DNA of 64,000 nucleotides from Bacillus zhangzhouensis (GCA_025809375.1 CP099514.1:2170001-2234000); one strand, 5' to 3'. Shown: positions 20,622 to 29,347, counted from the stretch's first letter. The notes: generated by a model from the sequence alone, not told the origin. Numbers and translations are program-made.

Positions 20622-23423
20622 CTAGTAGCTACTTCGATCTATTTCGTCCATCTGCCGCCTGCTTACGTGCGGTTCGACCAGTCGTCCGATTACTTCCGAA
20701 TCCATGATGACAGTCGCGCCCTTGCTTGCTTCGATCGCATTTCTGATCGCTAAAAGATCCGACTGCATTTGCGGACTATAACCGCCGGCTGACGTAATAC
20801 GAGCTGTATGTCCGGCATCAACCATACGGAAAAGATTCGCTTGCTGCGCTTCTGTCAAGACCATCTCGTTCCTTAACGCGCGGATATCAACTTCGCGGCT
20901 CATTGGATTGCCGAATTTGGACGCCATTCCGCCTGAGTGTAGCTTGCCTGCCGGCTTACCGACGATGCCTCCGACGTGGTAAGTACCTTCGTTACCGCGA
21001 CCACGGCTGACGGCTCGTTCCGTTTTACGGGTAACATCGTTAGTAAATACCGTGATATATTTACTCAAGTCTTTACCGAGCTCGTTATTCATTTTCTCTG
21101 CTTGGCTAGTGATATCGATAACTTTATTCTTCGTCTGCTCTAACTGCGATAATTCCTTTTCGATAGCTGCTAGTGATTCTCGGTACTCGGCTGTTTTCTT
21201 ATCCGCTTCGGTAGTGTTATTTACGAGGTTAGCGCGTGCATCTTTCAATTTCATAATTTCCCGATCGATTACCGCGACACCTTGACCCTTCTTCGCAGTA
21301 AGACCTACTTGCCGAAGTTCCATTTCAATCAGTTTTTGATTTACTTGACCAAGTTTTCCTATTTCCTTTTGTGTTTCCGCAAGGCTGGCACGTTTCTTTT
21401 GCAGTATCTCTGTGCTCTTTATAAGCTCGTTCCGCTTACTTTCGAGTGCTCGTTTTTCATTTGCTAACGTTACCTCTTGCATTTGTACCTCTGCTTGATT
21501 TCCCGTCTTCTTGGCTTCCGCGATCCTCCTTTCGATACTCTCTACTGTTGCTAATTGATTTGCGACCGCCTGTTCTTTTTCTGCTCGTTTGCTCGTTTCA
21601 ACGGTTATCTCCTTTTGTAATTGTGTTCTTTTCTGTAGTTGACCTTCCATATTCCGTTCCGCGGTCGTCCTTTGATTTTCGAGCTCCAAGCGTAGGTCTT
21701 CATATTTCTCCTTACTCAACGCTTTCATCGCCTCAGTATTCTTCACGATCGCATTGCCTTGCGCCGAGAAAGCCGCTTCTGTTTCCGGTGACTTCTTGAT
21801 AATCTGATCGTTCAACTGTAAGAAACGGTCGAACTCCTCATTCGTAAGCCCCGAACTTTTACGCAAGCCGTCTTGTTCAGCGTTTAGCTTTTTAATCGCA
21901 GCCGAATCTTTTTCGTTAGCTAGAGCGTCTTTGTTGTCTAAGTAGCGCAGAAGCTCATCGTTCGTCAGCTTCATCTTCGCCTGAAGGCCGTCATATTCTT
22001 TGATCGTTTTGTTGATTCCGTCGACTTCCTTTTGCTTCGCGGTTGCCGCTTCGAGGCTAACGGTATTCATCGCTTTATAGCCCGCGGAAACGCCGACTAA
22101 CAAGCCGCCAAGTACCGAAAGGCCCGTTATGACCCATCCGGCCGGCCCCATCGCTGCAAACAATCCACGCAATGCAAAGCCGAGCTTTATCGCAGAAGAA
22201 GCCGTAAGGGCGATCGCTGCCGACGTACCCGCCATTGCGAAGCCAGTTGCTACAACGCTAGGGTTAATCGAACTGAACGCCCGAACTAAATCGGCTCCAA
22301 TATCAACTATCTTCCGTAGGTGCGGCAAGAACTCGTTCCCGAGCTTAATACCGAGCGTTTCGACTGCGCCGCTGAATTCTTCGACTGATCCGAGGAAGTT
22401 ATCGAGCTTTACTTTCGCTACTTCAGCCGCAGTTACTTTTGACATAGCCGCCGCCATATTCTCAACGCCCTTTGCGCCTTCTTTATAAAACACCGTACCA
22501 GCACGGACCGCATCCGAACCAAATAGCGTCTGTAGCGAAGACTGGCGCTGCTGATCTGACAGGCCTTTGAACGCGTTTTGTAGAATACCGGAAATAGTCG
22601 CCAAGTCTTTTAGAGAGCCGGCTTGGTCGAAGAACTTGTTCGTTCCATCAGCCGTTATGAGGCCGAGATCCATCATTTCTTCCCGTTGCTGCTTCGTCTG
22701 TGGCTCTAGTCGAGATAACATCGTTTTAAGGGACGTACCGGCGTCCGAACCTTTGATTCCGTTCTGTGCAAATACCGCAAGCGCCGTCGCCGTGTCTTTA
22801 AACGACATTCCGATTCCGGACGCGACCGCTGAGACCTGAGACAAGCCGAATTTCATTTCGCCTACGTCCGTCGCTGAGGCGTTCGCTGCGCCTGCGAGAA
22901 TGTCGGCCGCTTCAGATACTGATAAACTGTCGGCCTTGAACGCGTTTAGTGCCGTACTGGCAATCTCGGCCGCATCCGCAAGATTTAAGTTGCCCGCCGC
23001 CGCTAGATCGAGCGCGCCCGCTAGGCCTCCGTTTATGATGTCCTTCGTAGTTACGCCGGCCTTTACTAGTTCTTCGGTCGCCTGCGCTGTTTCGGTCGCA
23101 CTGAACGACGTCGATTCGCCTAGCTTGATTGCGAGGTCGGTCAACGTTTTCATCTCGCCAGCCGTTGCGCCCGATACCGCTTTGACGGCGCTCATTTGCT
23201 GTTCGAAGTTAGCCGCCGCTTTCGCTGATGCTCCGATGCCGACTACGACTGCGCCGCCGACCGCTAGGACCGCTTTTTGTACAAGGCCCATTTGCGAGCT
23301 TAACGATCTGGCCGAATTGCCCATCTGTTGCATCTGCGCCTGGGCTTGCGAGACACTCGAAGAAAACTGAGAGGAATCAAGTTCTAAACGCGCTACGATT
23401 TCACCTACTGAGACCGCACTCAT
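20622..23423 (-). CDS. Phage tail tape measure protein, without other tail genes nearby
   Basis: A 933-residue product. The N-terminal TP901-type tape measure core spans about residues 60-370 (AANFEQQMSAVKAVSGATAGEMKTL, STALNAFK, SDAGTSLKTMLSRL). A hydrophobic segment follows near 400-440, then a long charged coiled coil (about 460-790). The tail is Gly-rich and ends with DIRALRNEMVLTEAQQANLFRMVDAG, the usual end of such proteins. It normally sets tail length. It looks complete and in frame. Its start overlaps the 75-codon gene upstream by 4 nt. No major tail, Dit, Tal or head gene accompanies it. Confidence 0.9.
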   Translation of the reverse strand: MSAVSVGEIVARLELDSSQFSSSVSQAQAQMQQMGNSARSLSSQMGLVQKAVLAVGGAVVVGIGASAKAAANFEQQMSAVKAVSGATAGEMKTLTDLAIKLGESTSFSATETAQATEELVKAGVTTKDIINGGLAGALDLAAAGNLNLADAAEIASTALNAFKADSLSVSEAADILAGAANASATDVGEMKFGLSQVSAVASGIGMSFKDTATALAVFAQNGIKGSDAGTSLKTMLSRLEPQTKQQREEMMDLGLITADGTNKFFDQAGSLKDLATISGILQNAFKGLSDQQRQSSLQTLFGSDAVRAGTVFYKEGAKGVENMAAAMSKVTAAEVAKVKLDNFLGSVEEFSGAVETLGIKLGNEFLPHLRKIVDIGADLVRAFSSINPSVVATGFAMAGTSAAIALTASSAIKLGFALRGLFAAMGPAGWVITGLSVLGGLLVGVSAGYKAMNTVSLEAATAKQKEVDGINKTIKEYDGLQAKMKLTNDELLRYLDNKDALANEKDSAAIKKLNAEQDGLRKSSGLTNEEFDRFLQLNDQIIKKSPETEAAFSAQGNAIVKNTEAMKALSKEKYEDLRLELENQRTTAERNMEGQLQKRTQLQKEITVETSKRAEKEQAVANQLATVESIERRIAEAKKTGNQAEVQMQEVTLANEKRALESKRNELIKSTEILQKKRASLAETQKEIGKLGQVNQKLIEMELRQVGLTAKKGQGVAVIDREIMKLKDARANLVNNTTEADKKTAEYRESLAAIEKELSQLEQTKNKVIDITSQAEKMNNELGKDLSKYITVFTNDVTRKTERAVSRGRGNEGTYHVGGIVGKPAGKLHSGGMASKFGNPMSREVDIRALRNEMVLTEAQQANLFRMVDAGHTARITSAGGYSPQMQSDLLAIRNAIEASKGATVIMDSEVIGRLVEPHVSRRQMDEIDRSSY

Positions 23424-23647
23424 GATTCATCGCCTCTAGCTTTCATTGCCCCTTCGAATAGTATTTCTAGGCCCTTTTGATCGAACTTATTTAATTCGTC
23501 TAAAGCGTCATTTATTGCGATAGCCTGCTCCTCGCTGAGTTCGAAATCCCCTTTAATCGCTTCATTCATAGCCCATAAAAAAACACCGACCGCTCTGCCG
23601 GTTGCTTCGGCTTCTTGGTCAGTGACGGTTAGTTTTGATTCACTCAT
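23420..23647 (-). CDS. Small acidic protein directly upstream of the tape measure gene
   Basis: A 75-residue helical acidic protein (TVTDQEAEATGRAVGVFLWAMNEAIKGDFELSEEQAIAI). Its size and place, overlapping the tape measure start by ATGA, match the tail assembly chaperone slot in siphoviruses. I see no second chaperone frame, so that role is inferred from position. AGAGAGGGTG precedes the ATG. An intrinsic terminator separates it from the next gene upstream. Confidence 0.7.
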   Translation of the reverse strand: MSESKLTVTDQEAEATGRAVGVFLWAMNEAIKGDFELSEEQAIAINDALDELNKFDQKGLEILFEGAMKARGDES

Positions 23648-23671
23648 TTAATGTGCACCCTCTCTTTATAG

Positions 23672-23700
23672 AAATAAAAAAGGACGCCCAAAGGCGCCCG
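23672..23700 (-). terminator. Intrinsic terminator before the tape measure gene pair
   Basis: On the minus strand GGGCGCC TTTG GGCGTCC with one G-U pair is followed by T6. It follows the 236-codon gene. The tape measure pair therefore needs readthrough or a promoter within about 50 bp. Confidence 0.75.
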
Positions 23701-23706
23701 CGAAGT

Positions 23707-24417
23707 CTATTCAGTATGTTTAGCCAAGTATTCATCAGGACTATTTACAAAATCAGCAGCATGATGACCGATTATGTTCGAAAGGGTACTATGATGCATT
23801 CCGCCTTTTAATAAAAGATCACTCTGTCTTGCTGACTCTACACTTTCCTTAATCTCCAAGGCCCTTTTTTGTTCCTCTGTCATTGCTTTAGAAGTAACTT
23901 CTTTAAGAATCAAATGCAATTGTGTCTTATCGACACCTAATCCACCTAAAGAATTAGCAAGGGATGAAAATTCATTTCTGATTTCTCGCGCAAAGCTTGG
24001 ATGATCGATCGTTTGGACGAATTTTTTAAAATTTCTTAAAGCTACGTCTTTGTTTGGCGATAGGCCAATTTCTGCTTTGATCTGTTCGAATTTATGCTGG
24101 AACATTAGACTATCGTGTTCACTAGCTTTTTCAATGGTTCCGATGACGATTGATTCTGCTTCTTTAACGATTTTATCCTGCTTAGATTTTATGTCGGCTT
24201 TTACTTGGCTGAGCTCTTTCATAAGCTCTCGCGCGAGAAGATTTTGTGTTTCTTCTATTTTTGCTGCTCTGCCCGCGGTGTTTAGAAAAGGATCTTCATA
24301 AATGCGTCGTCTTTCTTCCTGAAACATGCCCGCTGCTTGGTTACTAAGAGTTTTCGATTTGTTCATCAATGCTTGCAGTTCTTCAAGATCCTTAGCCATT
24401 TTCTCTAATTTCGCCAT
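23707..24417 (-). CDS. Coiled-coil protein of the integrated element, function unknown
   Basis: A 236-residue hydrophilic, largely helical protein. The N-terminal coiled coil reads KLEKMAKDLEELQALMNKSKTLS. A distinct C-terminal part has GGMHHSTLSNIIGHHAADFVNSPDEYLAKHTE. There are no membrane segments or catalytic motif. Scaffold-like proteins share this composition, but the link is weak. AGGAGG precedes the ATG. Confidence 0.7.
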   Translation of the reverse strand: MAKLEKMAKDLEELQALMNKSKTLSNQAAGMFQEERRRIYEDPFLNTAGRAAKIEETQNLLARELMKELSQVKADIKSKQDKIVKEAESIVIGTIEKASEHDSLMFQHKFEQIKAEIGLSPNKDVALRNFKKFVQTIDHPSFAREIRNEFSSLANSLGGLGVDKTQLHLILKEVTSKAMTEEQKRALEIKESVESARQSDLLLKGGMHHSTLSNIIGHHAADFVNSPDEYLAKHTE

Positions 24418-24441
24418 ATGTTTTTCCTCCTATTGTTACCG

Positions 24442-24789
24442 CTATTCTGCGGTTGTTAATTTTTCGATCATATCTTCAGCGTTCTTCATTTCCGGCAAGA
24501 CGTAAACTTCGTTAGCTCCTAAAAGGTGGGCGCTAGTTACCGCGTTTTTAAGCAACGCAAGAAGATTGCGTTCACAATTAGTAGAACTAACGTAAATTTC
24601 GCCGTTGTTATTTGTAACTGCGAAGGCACCGCGGTCAGTGTCTAGGTTAATATGCGCAGCACCGTCTTTAAAAAGATCGGCCATGCTGCCGTTTGCAGTT
24701 TCGCGAACATAATAAGACTCTGCGGCGCCATAATCGCCGTAAAATTCGTTTACTTTTGAAACACAGTACACCCGATCACCCCTTCGCAT
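24442..24789 (-). CDS. Unknown small protein of the integrated element
   Basis: A 115-residue soluble protein with alternating beta-like and polar stretches (RVYCVSKVNEFYGDYGAAESYYVRE). It overlaps the 62-codon gene upstream by 14 nt and precedes the coiled-coil gene. This places it in a short operon running from the XRE gene towards the tape measure. No family recognised. Confidence 0.65.
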   Translation of the reverse strand: MRRGDRVYCVSKVNEFYGDYGAAESYYVRETANGSMADLFKDGAAHINLDTDRGAFAVTNNNGEIYVSSTNCERNLLALLKNAVTSAHLLGANEVYVLPEMKNAEDMIEKLTTAE

Positions 24790-24964
24790 ATATCAATTCT
24801 CCGCCTACATCTGCATAACGACATGTCATGACAGCGCGGGAAATCCGCATGTCTTTCGACCCTTCTGTTTCTCGAAGCATAATTTCGCCGGTCTCGGAAT
24901 CTACGAGTAACACCTCGTCACTTTTAACGAAAACTATTACGATGATCTCCTCCTTAAAAATCAA
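24776..24964 (-). CDS. Unknown 62-residue protein of the integrated element
   Basis: Small product with a beta-like core (VKSDEVLLVDSETGEIMLRETEGSKDMRISRAV) after a hydrophobic N-terminus. A start at the internal ATT/GTG cannot be excluded. It overlaps its downstream neighbour by 14 nt, which supports coding. No family recognised. Confidence 0.55.
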   Translation of the reverse strand: MIFKEEIIVIVFVKSDEVLLVDSETGEIMLRETEGSKDMRISRAVMTCRYADVGGELIYAKG

Positions 24965-24970
24965 ACGAAA

Positions 24971-25303
24971 TTAGCGTGTGTATTTATCTAACCATCCTAA
25001 TACTGGCGTATTAGCTTTTGACGGCTCATTTCGTGCGCTACCCGATATTAAATCGTCGTTTGGAACCCATTCGCCCCTCTTTACTCTTTCGGTTTTGTCA
25101 TAAAACTCTAGCATCGGTTTCACAGTCGTTTCTGTGAGTTTTAACGCACTCAAAATACACTCCGAAAAACCTTCGCTTAACTCTTGTTCGCCTGACTCGA
25201 TTCTCGAAACTGTGGCCGGTGATGTGCGAGTAATTTTCGCGACGTCCTCCTGTGTTAAACGAAATATCTTGCGGATTTTAAAAAGCGATTTTCTATCAAA
25301 CAT
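24971..25303 (-). CDS. XRE-family transcriptional regulator
   Basis: A 110-residue product. The HTH_3 domain is at about residues 8-62 (KIRKIFRLTQEDVAKITRTSPATVSRIESGEQELSEGF), followed by a charged tail. It lies between the replication initiator and the structural-like genes, all on the minus strand. It may control one or both blocks. GAGGGATAC precedes the ATG. Confidence 0.85.
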   Translation of the reverse strand: MFDRKSLFKIRKIFRLTQEDVAKITRTSPATVSRIESGEQELSEGFSECILSALKLTETTVKPMLEFYDKTERVKRGEWVPNDDLISGSARNEPSKANTPVLGWLDKYTR

Positions 25304-25403
25304 GTTTGTATCCCTCCGTTATTGAAAAATTTTTTACATTAATAATAAGCACGACAAATAGACATCTTTGCACTTTGACGACGCTTGGATGCCTGTCATA
25401 TAT

Positions 25404-26336
25404 TTAATTGAATAAGGCTTTAATCGCGGCCAGTGAATCCCCTTTCCCCGCATATATAACACGCGGATTAACAACGGTTTTTCGTTTCCTTCTGTCTCCA
25501 CTAATTTCAAAGAATCCAAAGACCGGCTTACCTTCATATTTAATTTTGTTCAAAGTAGCTTTAAATTGGCCTTGATCTTTGTATCCAAGAAGTGCAGCTA
25601 ACTTATCTAGTGGAATAGGTTTTACTAAGTCCTCATTTGATTCGCTTGGATTGAATGAAACGATATTGAATTTGAAGTTTACAAATGGCAAAACGGCATA
25701 TATGATCGCGAGTTGTTTTACTGAGCGCCCGCTGTACGCCTTGCAAAGATTCCTTACTGTAGCACGGAACATTCTTGTATGTTGCATTTCTTTCGTAAGT
25801 TGCCTGACGTCGGAATGCGCCCCGCGATAGAAAACACAAGGGTTCATATAAATAACGTCATTTTCTTCACGAATAATGCGCTCTTCCTCTAACTTTTTAT
25901 AGAAGTCTCTGAATTTACCAGCGCTCATTCCTACTAGATTATTTAATCCGCTTTTATTAATTGGCTTACCATTATCATATTTTAGCTGGCCGTCGCCCCA
26001 TCCGGTGTATGTACCGATTAGCATTAAGCGAGCTAGGTCTGATTGGTTGAGCTTCGGGAAACTTTCTTCCATAGTAACTGCGTCATTGTAAAAAGCGGTA
26101 ACAAAACCGCCGTTTTCAGATTCGTGCGCAGTCAGATCGTCTTTGATTTTTAGGTTACGAACCTGGTTACCGGACGTTTTCGTAACTACCTCTACTAGGT
26201 GAGAGACGTCCTTGCCGTGTTTATTGAAGATTTGGCCGTCTTTTATCGTGGCTTCTTCTTTAATGCCGAAAATATCCTTTTTGACGGCTGCCGGTAGGCT
26301 CATCCATTGGCGCTGCTCTGCAACTCTATTCGTCAA
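25404..26336 (-). CDS. Putative replication initiator (winged-helix)
   Basis: A 310-residue basic protein. Its middle has a winged-helix look (LARLMLIGTYTGWGDGQLKYDNGKPINKSGLNNLVGMSAGKFRDFYKKLEEERII, about residues 90-150). A second helix-turn-helix-like part reads IPLDKLAALLGYKDQGQFKATLNKI at about 240-265. This two-domain layout is seen in plasmid and phage-plasmid initiators. Support comes from its place: it overlaps an XRE gene, and the long repeat-rich gap begins just upstream. The function is inferred. Confidence 0.6.
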   Translation of the reverse strand: MTNRVAEQRQWMSLPAAVKKDIFGIKEEATIKDGQIFNKHGKDVSHLVEVVTKTSGNQVRNLKIKDDLTAHESENGGFVTAFYNDAVTMEESFPKLNQSDLARLMLIGTYTGWGDGQLKYDNGKPINKSGLNNLVGMSAGKFRDFYKKLEEERIIREENDVIYMNPCVFYRGAHSDVRQLTKEMQHTRMFRATVRNLCKAYSGRSVKQLAIIYAVLPFVNFKFNIVSFNPSESNEDLVKPIPLDKLAALLGYKDQGQFKATLNKIKYEGKPVFGFFEISGDRRKRKTVVNPRVIYAGKGDSLAAIKALFN

Positions 26337-26550
26337 ATACGATCGCCTCCCTTAACATCCGTAGTTCTTGAAGTTTCTTTTCGTCTAAATTAAACGCAAC
26401 CATGAATCGATTCGCCATTCGTTCAGTGAGTCTTCTTTCATGCCGCTCAATAAAGGCGATTAGCCGTCCTGAACAGCCTATTTTTTTTGCTAACTCAGCC
26501 TGAGTCATGTTTCTTGTTACTCTTAAAATTCGTACCAATTCCGGCGTCAT
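26326..26550 (-). CDS. XRE-family regulator upstream of the initiator
   Basis: A 74-residue product, essentially one HTH domain (LVRILRVTRNMTQAELAKKIGCSGRLIAFIERHERRLTERM). It overlaps the initiator gene by 11 nt, so the two are coupled. It is the first gene after the repeat array, a natural place for a copy-number or lysogeny repressor. AGAGGGTGG precedes the ATG. Confidence 0.85.
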   Translation of the reverse strand: MTPELVRILRVTRNMTQAELAKKIGCSGRLIAFIERHERRLTERMANRFMVAFNLDEKKLQELRMLREAIVFDE

Positions 26551-26629
26551 TAAATCACCACCCTCTCATTTTTTGTTCTATCTAGGAACATTCACAGCAA
26601 ATAAAAAAGAACCCATTTTCGGGTTAGCC

Positions 26630-27490
26630 TTCCTATAACGTAGTACAGCATATTCAATCGTCATACAAGCATCTTCATTATGTAAGACAGCATATTCGTA
26701 TATTTTATGGGTATAGACAATTACCGAATTTACTCCCTCACTTAATAGGGTACATATATGTGTGTTTGACAAGTAAATTTTGCTTCCCTATAAAGTAAGG
26801 CGACATATTTGCGGTAAATGTAGGGTATATCTCCGTCCTATTAACGATTAGTCATCGTTCATTTACGTCCTTCTATAACGTATAGCCAACTAAGCATATG
26901 TTTCACAAGTAAATAAACGTTGCTTAGGCGTTTATTTATCGTTTACATATCGTTCATTTACGTCTCTCTATAACGTAAGACAGCATATCCGTACGTTACG
27001 CAAGTATAGCTACGCAACCAGCGATCATGAATCCGTTGATTAGAATTACTTGGTTTTTCGGGTCGCTTTTCCGTCGAATACTTGGTTTTTCGGGTCGCTG
27101 CCAAAAGGCGCTGCACACTTAGAACCACGCGTTTTTATGGCATTTTATAAAGTGCTGGTATATCTTAGTCAGAAGTCTATATTTACATTACCGACGCAAC
27201 AAATTGCACTAATATAAACCATAGCAATTCGTTCGCTTACGCTTACTCTTGCAAATATCTTTTATCGCGATAGATGTATCTTTTAAATTAGGTATTTGCG
27301 CGAAGGGTTTTAACTGAGCGCTAGTCTTTTATCGCATAAGTAATTTCGCCGTCTCGTACTTATCGAGGAATGCGATTAATACGTCTTCCCATACGCTGCT
27401 TATCGTCTTGACTACGCTACACTACCGTTAGTATGTTACGTTCATTTACGTCCTCATTATATAGGACACATATTCGTATGTATTATGGGT
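26630..27490. repeat. Iteron-like repeats upstream of the initiator; candidate replication origin
   Basis: Seven or so related motifs of the form TATAACGTAAGACAGCATAT with CGTA following occur near 26634, 26682, 26745, 26790, 26872, 26970 and 27460. The best pair is at 26634 and 26970. Several are linked to TTTATGGGTATA or CGTTCATTTACGTC phrases. The stretch lies in a 1.5-kb gap without a believable gene, directly upstream of the XRE-initiator pair. The origin role is inferred. Confidence 0.55.
27048..27099. repeat. Tandem 20-bp direct repeat
   Basis: acttggtttttcgggtcgct occurs at 27048-27067 and again at 27080-27099, 32 bp apart, within the origin-like gap. Role unknown; possibly part of the replication or regulatory region. 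Confidence 0.8.
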
Positions 27491-27734
27491 ATATTCTACG
27501 CAATCCTTACCGTTCATATCTCCGTACTCTTAACGTACATCTTTCCGTATGTATTTAAGTACAGCGCCCTCGGCTCCGCCTCGTCCGCAAATATACATTC
27601 ATTATACAAGTTGCGTATATGTGAGACGGAGTGTAGCGACGGATCACTAGGTTTTAGATTTAGAAGATAAGAAGTAATTTCCGTCCTCAAAACGCTGTAC
27701 CCCACGTGGCTCTGAGCGCCAACCCCGTTTTCAC

Positions 27735-27784
27735 TTGTACGAATAAAGTCGTACTTTTGGCGATTTTGTACGAATGAAGTCGTA
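27735..27784. repeat. Two 19-bp near-identical direct repeats spaced three helical turns
   Basis: ttgtacgaataaagtcgta (27735-27753) and ttgtacgaatgaagtcgta (27766-27784) differ at one base. Their starts are 31 bp apart, so a protein bound at both would face the same side of DNA. Confidence 0.75.
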
Positions 27785-27906
27785 TTGATTATCAGTTAAA
27801 GCAACGTAATTGAGAATGACCGAAGGAATCTACGATATCGTTTCATTTTGGAACGATTAGACCACATATAATGATTGCCTCATCGTGTGGCGAACATTGA
27901 ATTACT

Positions 27907-28014
27907 GTCTCAATTTGCGACGGTTAAATGATCGATTACCGAAAAGATCGGCGAGCAAGTTTTATTCATCCGAAAATTAGACATTCAAATCAATTGTTTG
28001 TCGCAAATTGCGAC
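27907..28014. promoter_or_regulatory. Pair of 15-bp operator-like palindromes
   Basis: GTCTCAATTTGCGAC at 27907-27921 and the perfect palindrome GTCGCAAATTGCGAC at 28000-28014 share a 7-1-7 design. They lie in the non-coding gap between the repeat array and the 178-codon gene. A dimeric regulator such as one of the XRE proteins is the likely ligand. Between 26551 and 28115 I see no supportable gene. Confidence 0.6.
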
Positions 28015-28021
28015 GATCATA

Positions 28022-28108
28022 AACAAAATCACACGAAATTAAGCCGTTTATGACTTCCGAGTATATTAAGCCCCGCACGCTCCTAAAACGTCTAATTTCG
28101 TGCAATTT
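28022..28108 (-). repeat. Element-specific long hairpin, copy 1
   Basis: On the minus strand TGCACGAAATTAGACGTTTT begins the element and TTAATTTCGTGTGATTTTG ends it; the outer arms pair. It lies immediately after the 178-codon gene. A close relative occurs at 33305-33389 after another minus-strand gene pair. It is likely a terminator or RNA structure used by this element. Confidence 0.65.
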
Positions 28109-28115
28109 CTACGCT

Positions 28116-28652
28116 TTAAAGATACGGAACGAAGGCGCGTTCCAATTCGATCAGTTCACGATGCAACTTACTTCTTTCTTTATGGCGCTTGCTATTCTCG
28201 AAGCAAAGGTCGGACAACTTCTTCGCGTATTCAACCAAAACCGCGGAATCCTTTTCGCCGATCTGCGCACGTTTAGTCAGAGCGATTTCGAGACTCGTTT
28301 GCGCGAAAGTTACTTCGACGTCCGCCCACTGACTGTAAAGACGCTCATATTCCACTTTGAGGCCGCGAAGAATGGTCGATCTAACTAATTCGCACGCGTT
28401 GCGGTTGCTCCCAGGTAGTTTTCCGATCTCATAAACGCCGATGATTGCGCCATTTGTTGCGATGATAAGACGCGTATTAGTCGGGTAGTGGTCGTAAACT
28501 GCTTCAGATCGGTTCGTTGAATCAAACGTATATACTTTGACGGCTTGGTGCGCGCGTCCGATTAGTTCGTTAGCTGCGTTCTCTTTCGATAGTCCAAAAA
28601 TTCGTACTGCCTCTGCGATTGTTTTATTAGTTACATGAAAAATTTTTTTCAT
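28116..28652 (-). CDS. Unknown protein of the integrated element
   Basis: A 178-residue product. The start VTNKTIAEAVRIFGLSKENAANELIGRAHQAVKV suggests a DNA-binding-like helical part. A beta section (TRLIIATNGAIIGVYEIGKL) and a long helical C-terminus (about 100-175) follow. GAGGTTG precedes the ATG. The ATG overlaps the stop of the AT-rich 115-codon gene by 4 nt. The codon style matches the phage-type genes, not the AT-rich cassette. No family recognised. Confidence 0.65.
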   Translation of the reverse strand: MKKIFHVTNKTIAEAVRIFGLSKENAANELIGRAHQAVKVYTFDSTNRSEAVYDHYPTNTRLIIATNGAIIGVYEIGKLPGSNRNACELVRSTILRGLKVEYERLYSQWADVEVTFAQTSLEIALTKRAQIGEKDSAVLVEYAKKLSDLCFENSKRHKERSKLHRELIELERAFVPYL

Positions 28653-28996
28653 TTTTTCAACCTCTTATTTTCCTTGTCCATATTTACTTTCAAAATTTCC
28701 TGCAACAATTCAATAACAGTCATTTTCATGATTATATTTATATCAATAGGTAGATCCTCCGGAACATTAATCCCAGCTATTTCATGACTCTTGGAACCAA
28801 TTTCAATAGCTCCATCTTCACGAACATAGGGTTTAATTAATTCAATAAAGCCACCCCCAGCACTGAAAACAATTCCATTTGCTAAATCTACAATCTCAAC
28901 TGCTTCTACAAATATTTCCGGATCATACTCATCAGGATGAATAACAAAATCAATTATTTTCTTTTCATATTTATTTTCTTCAAATTTTAACTGCAT
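28649..28996 (-). CDS. Acidic protein of the AT-rich cassette, function unknown
   Basis: A 115-residue, strongly acidic soluble protein (FVIHPDEYDPEIFVEAVEIVDLANGIVFSAGGGFIELIKPYV). It is transcribed divergently from a small HTH gene. Two palindromes lie in the shared promoter gap, so the HTH protein probably controls it. AAAAGGGGAG precedes the ATG. A DNA-mimic or anti-repressor role is conceivable from charge alone, but unproven. Confidence 0.6.
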   Translation of the reverse strand: MQLKFEENKYEKKIIDFVIHPDEYDPEIFVEAVEIVDLANGIVFSAGGGFIELIKPYVREDGAIEIGSKSHEIAGINVPEDLPIDINIIMKMTVIELLQEILKVNMDKENKRLKK

Positions 28997-29021
28997 TGAT
29001 AACTCCCCTTTTCACATTCGT

Positions 29022-29072
29022 TACGCTAATGCGTACCACTAATACCTGAATTATATGGTACGCTTATACGTA
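29022..29072. promoter_or_regulatory. Operator pair in the divergent promoter of the AT-rich cassette
   Basis: TACGCTAATGCGTA (29022-29035, a perfect 5-4-5 palindrome) and TACGCTTATACGTA (29059-29072) lie 37 bp apart, between the divergent 115-codon and 70-codon genes. They look like binding sites for the adjacent HTH protein. Confidence 0.65.
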
Positions 29073-29107
29073 CAGTCAAGAGATTATTTTATTTAAGGAG
29101 ACTAATT

Positions 29108-29320
29108 ATGAAAATCGTTAAAGTTAAAATTGAGGAGATTTTAGAAAAGGAAAAATTATCTCTTAGAGCATTTGCAGATAAATGTGGAATTAGACACGCA
29201 GCGTTAAGCGAACTAATGAATGGAAAAAGGCAAAATATTAATTTTGGCCATATTGAAAAAATCGCGAATACGTTTGGTATTGAAGATATAAACAAAATTA
29301 TTACTTTAGAAGAAGAATAA
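29108..29320 (+). CDS. Cro/CI-like HTH regulator of the AT-rich cassette
   Basis: A 70-residue protein with one HTH (IEEILEKEKLSLRAFADKCGIRHAALSELMNGKRQNINFGHIEKIANTFG). It starts after TAAGGAGAC. It is divergent from the acidic protein gene with operator-like palindromes between them, and is followed by the membrane protein gene 27 bp downstream. It probably represses itself and the divergent gene. Confidence 0.85.
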   Translation: MKIVKVKIEEILEKEKLSLRAFADKCGIRHAALSELMNGKRQNINFGHIEKIANTFGIEDINKIITLEEE

Positions 29321-29347
29321 ACACTTATTTTTAAGGAGGAGGTACTC

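Noticed and set aside
21446-23425. Several plus-strand frames inside the tape measure gene
   Set aside because: Shadows of a long real gene; composition is the complement of its codons.
20622-24417. Reading the tape measure area as a conjugation module
   Set aside because: No VirB4/VirD4-like ATPase, relaxase or coupling protein anywhere in the element; the core motifs are TP901-type tape measure.
26578-26772. 64-codon minus-strand frame
   Set aside because: Overlaps three iteron-like repeats and reads as their translation; no RBS or sensible composition.
27485-27705. Opposing 61-63-codon frames
   Set aside because: Mutually antisense, in the repeat-rich gap, no RBS and no domain.
28050-28388. 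112-codon plus-strand frame
   Set aside because: Lies antisense to the better supported 178-codon gene and within the long hairpin; no RBS.
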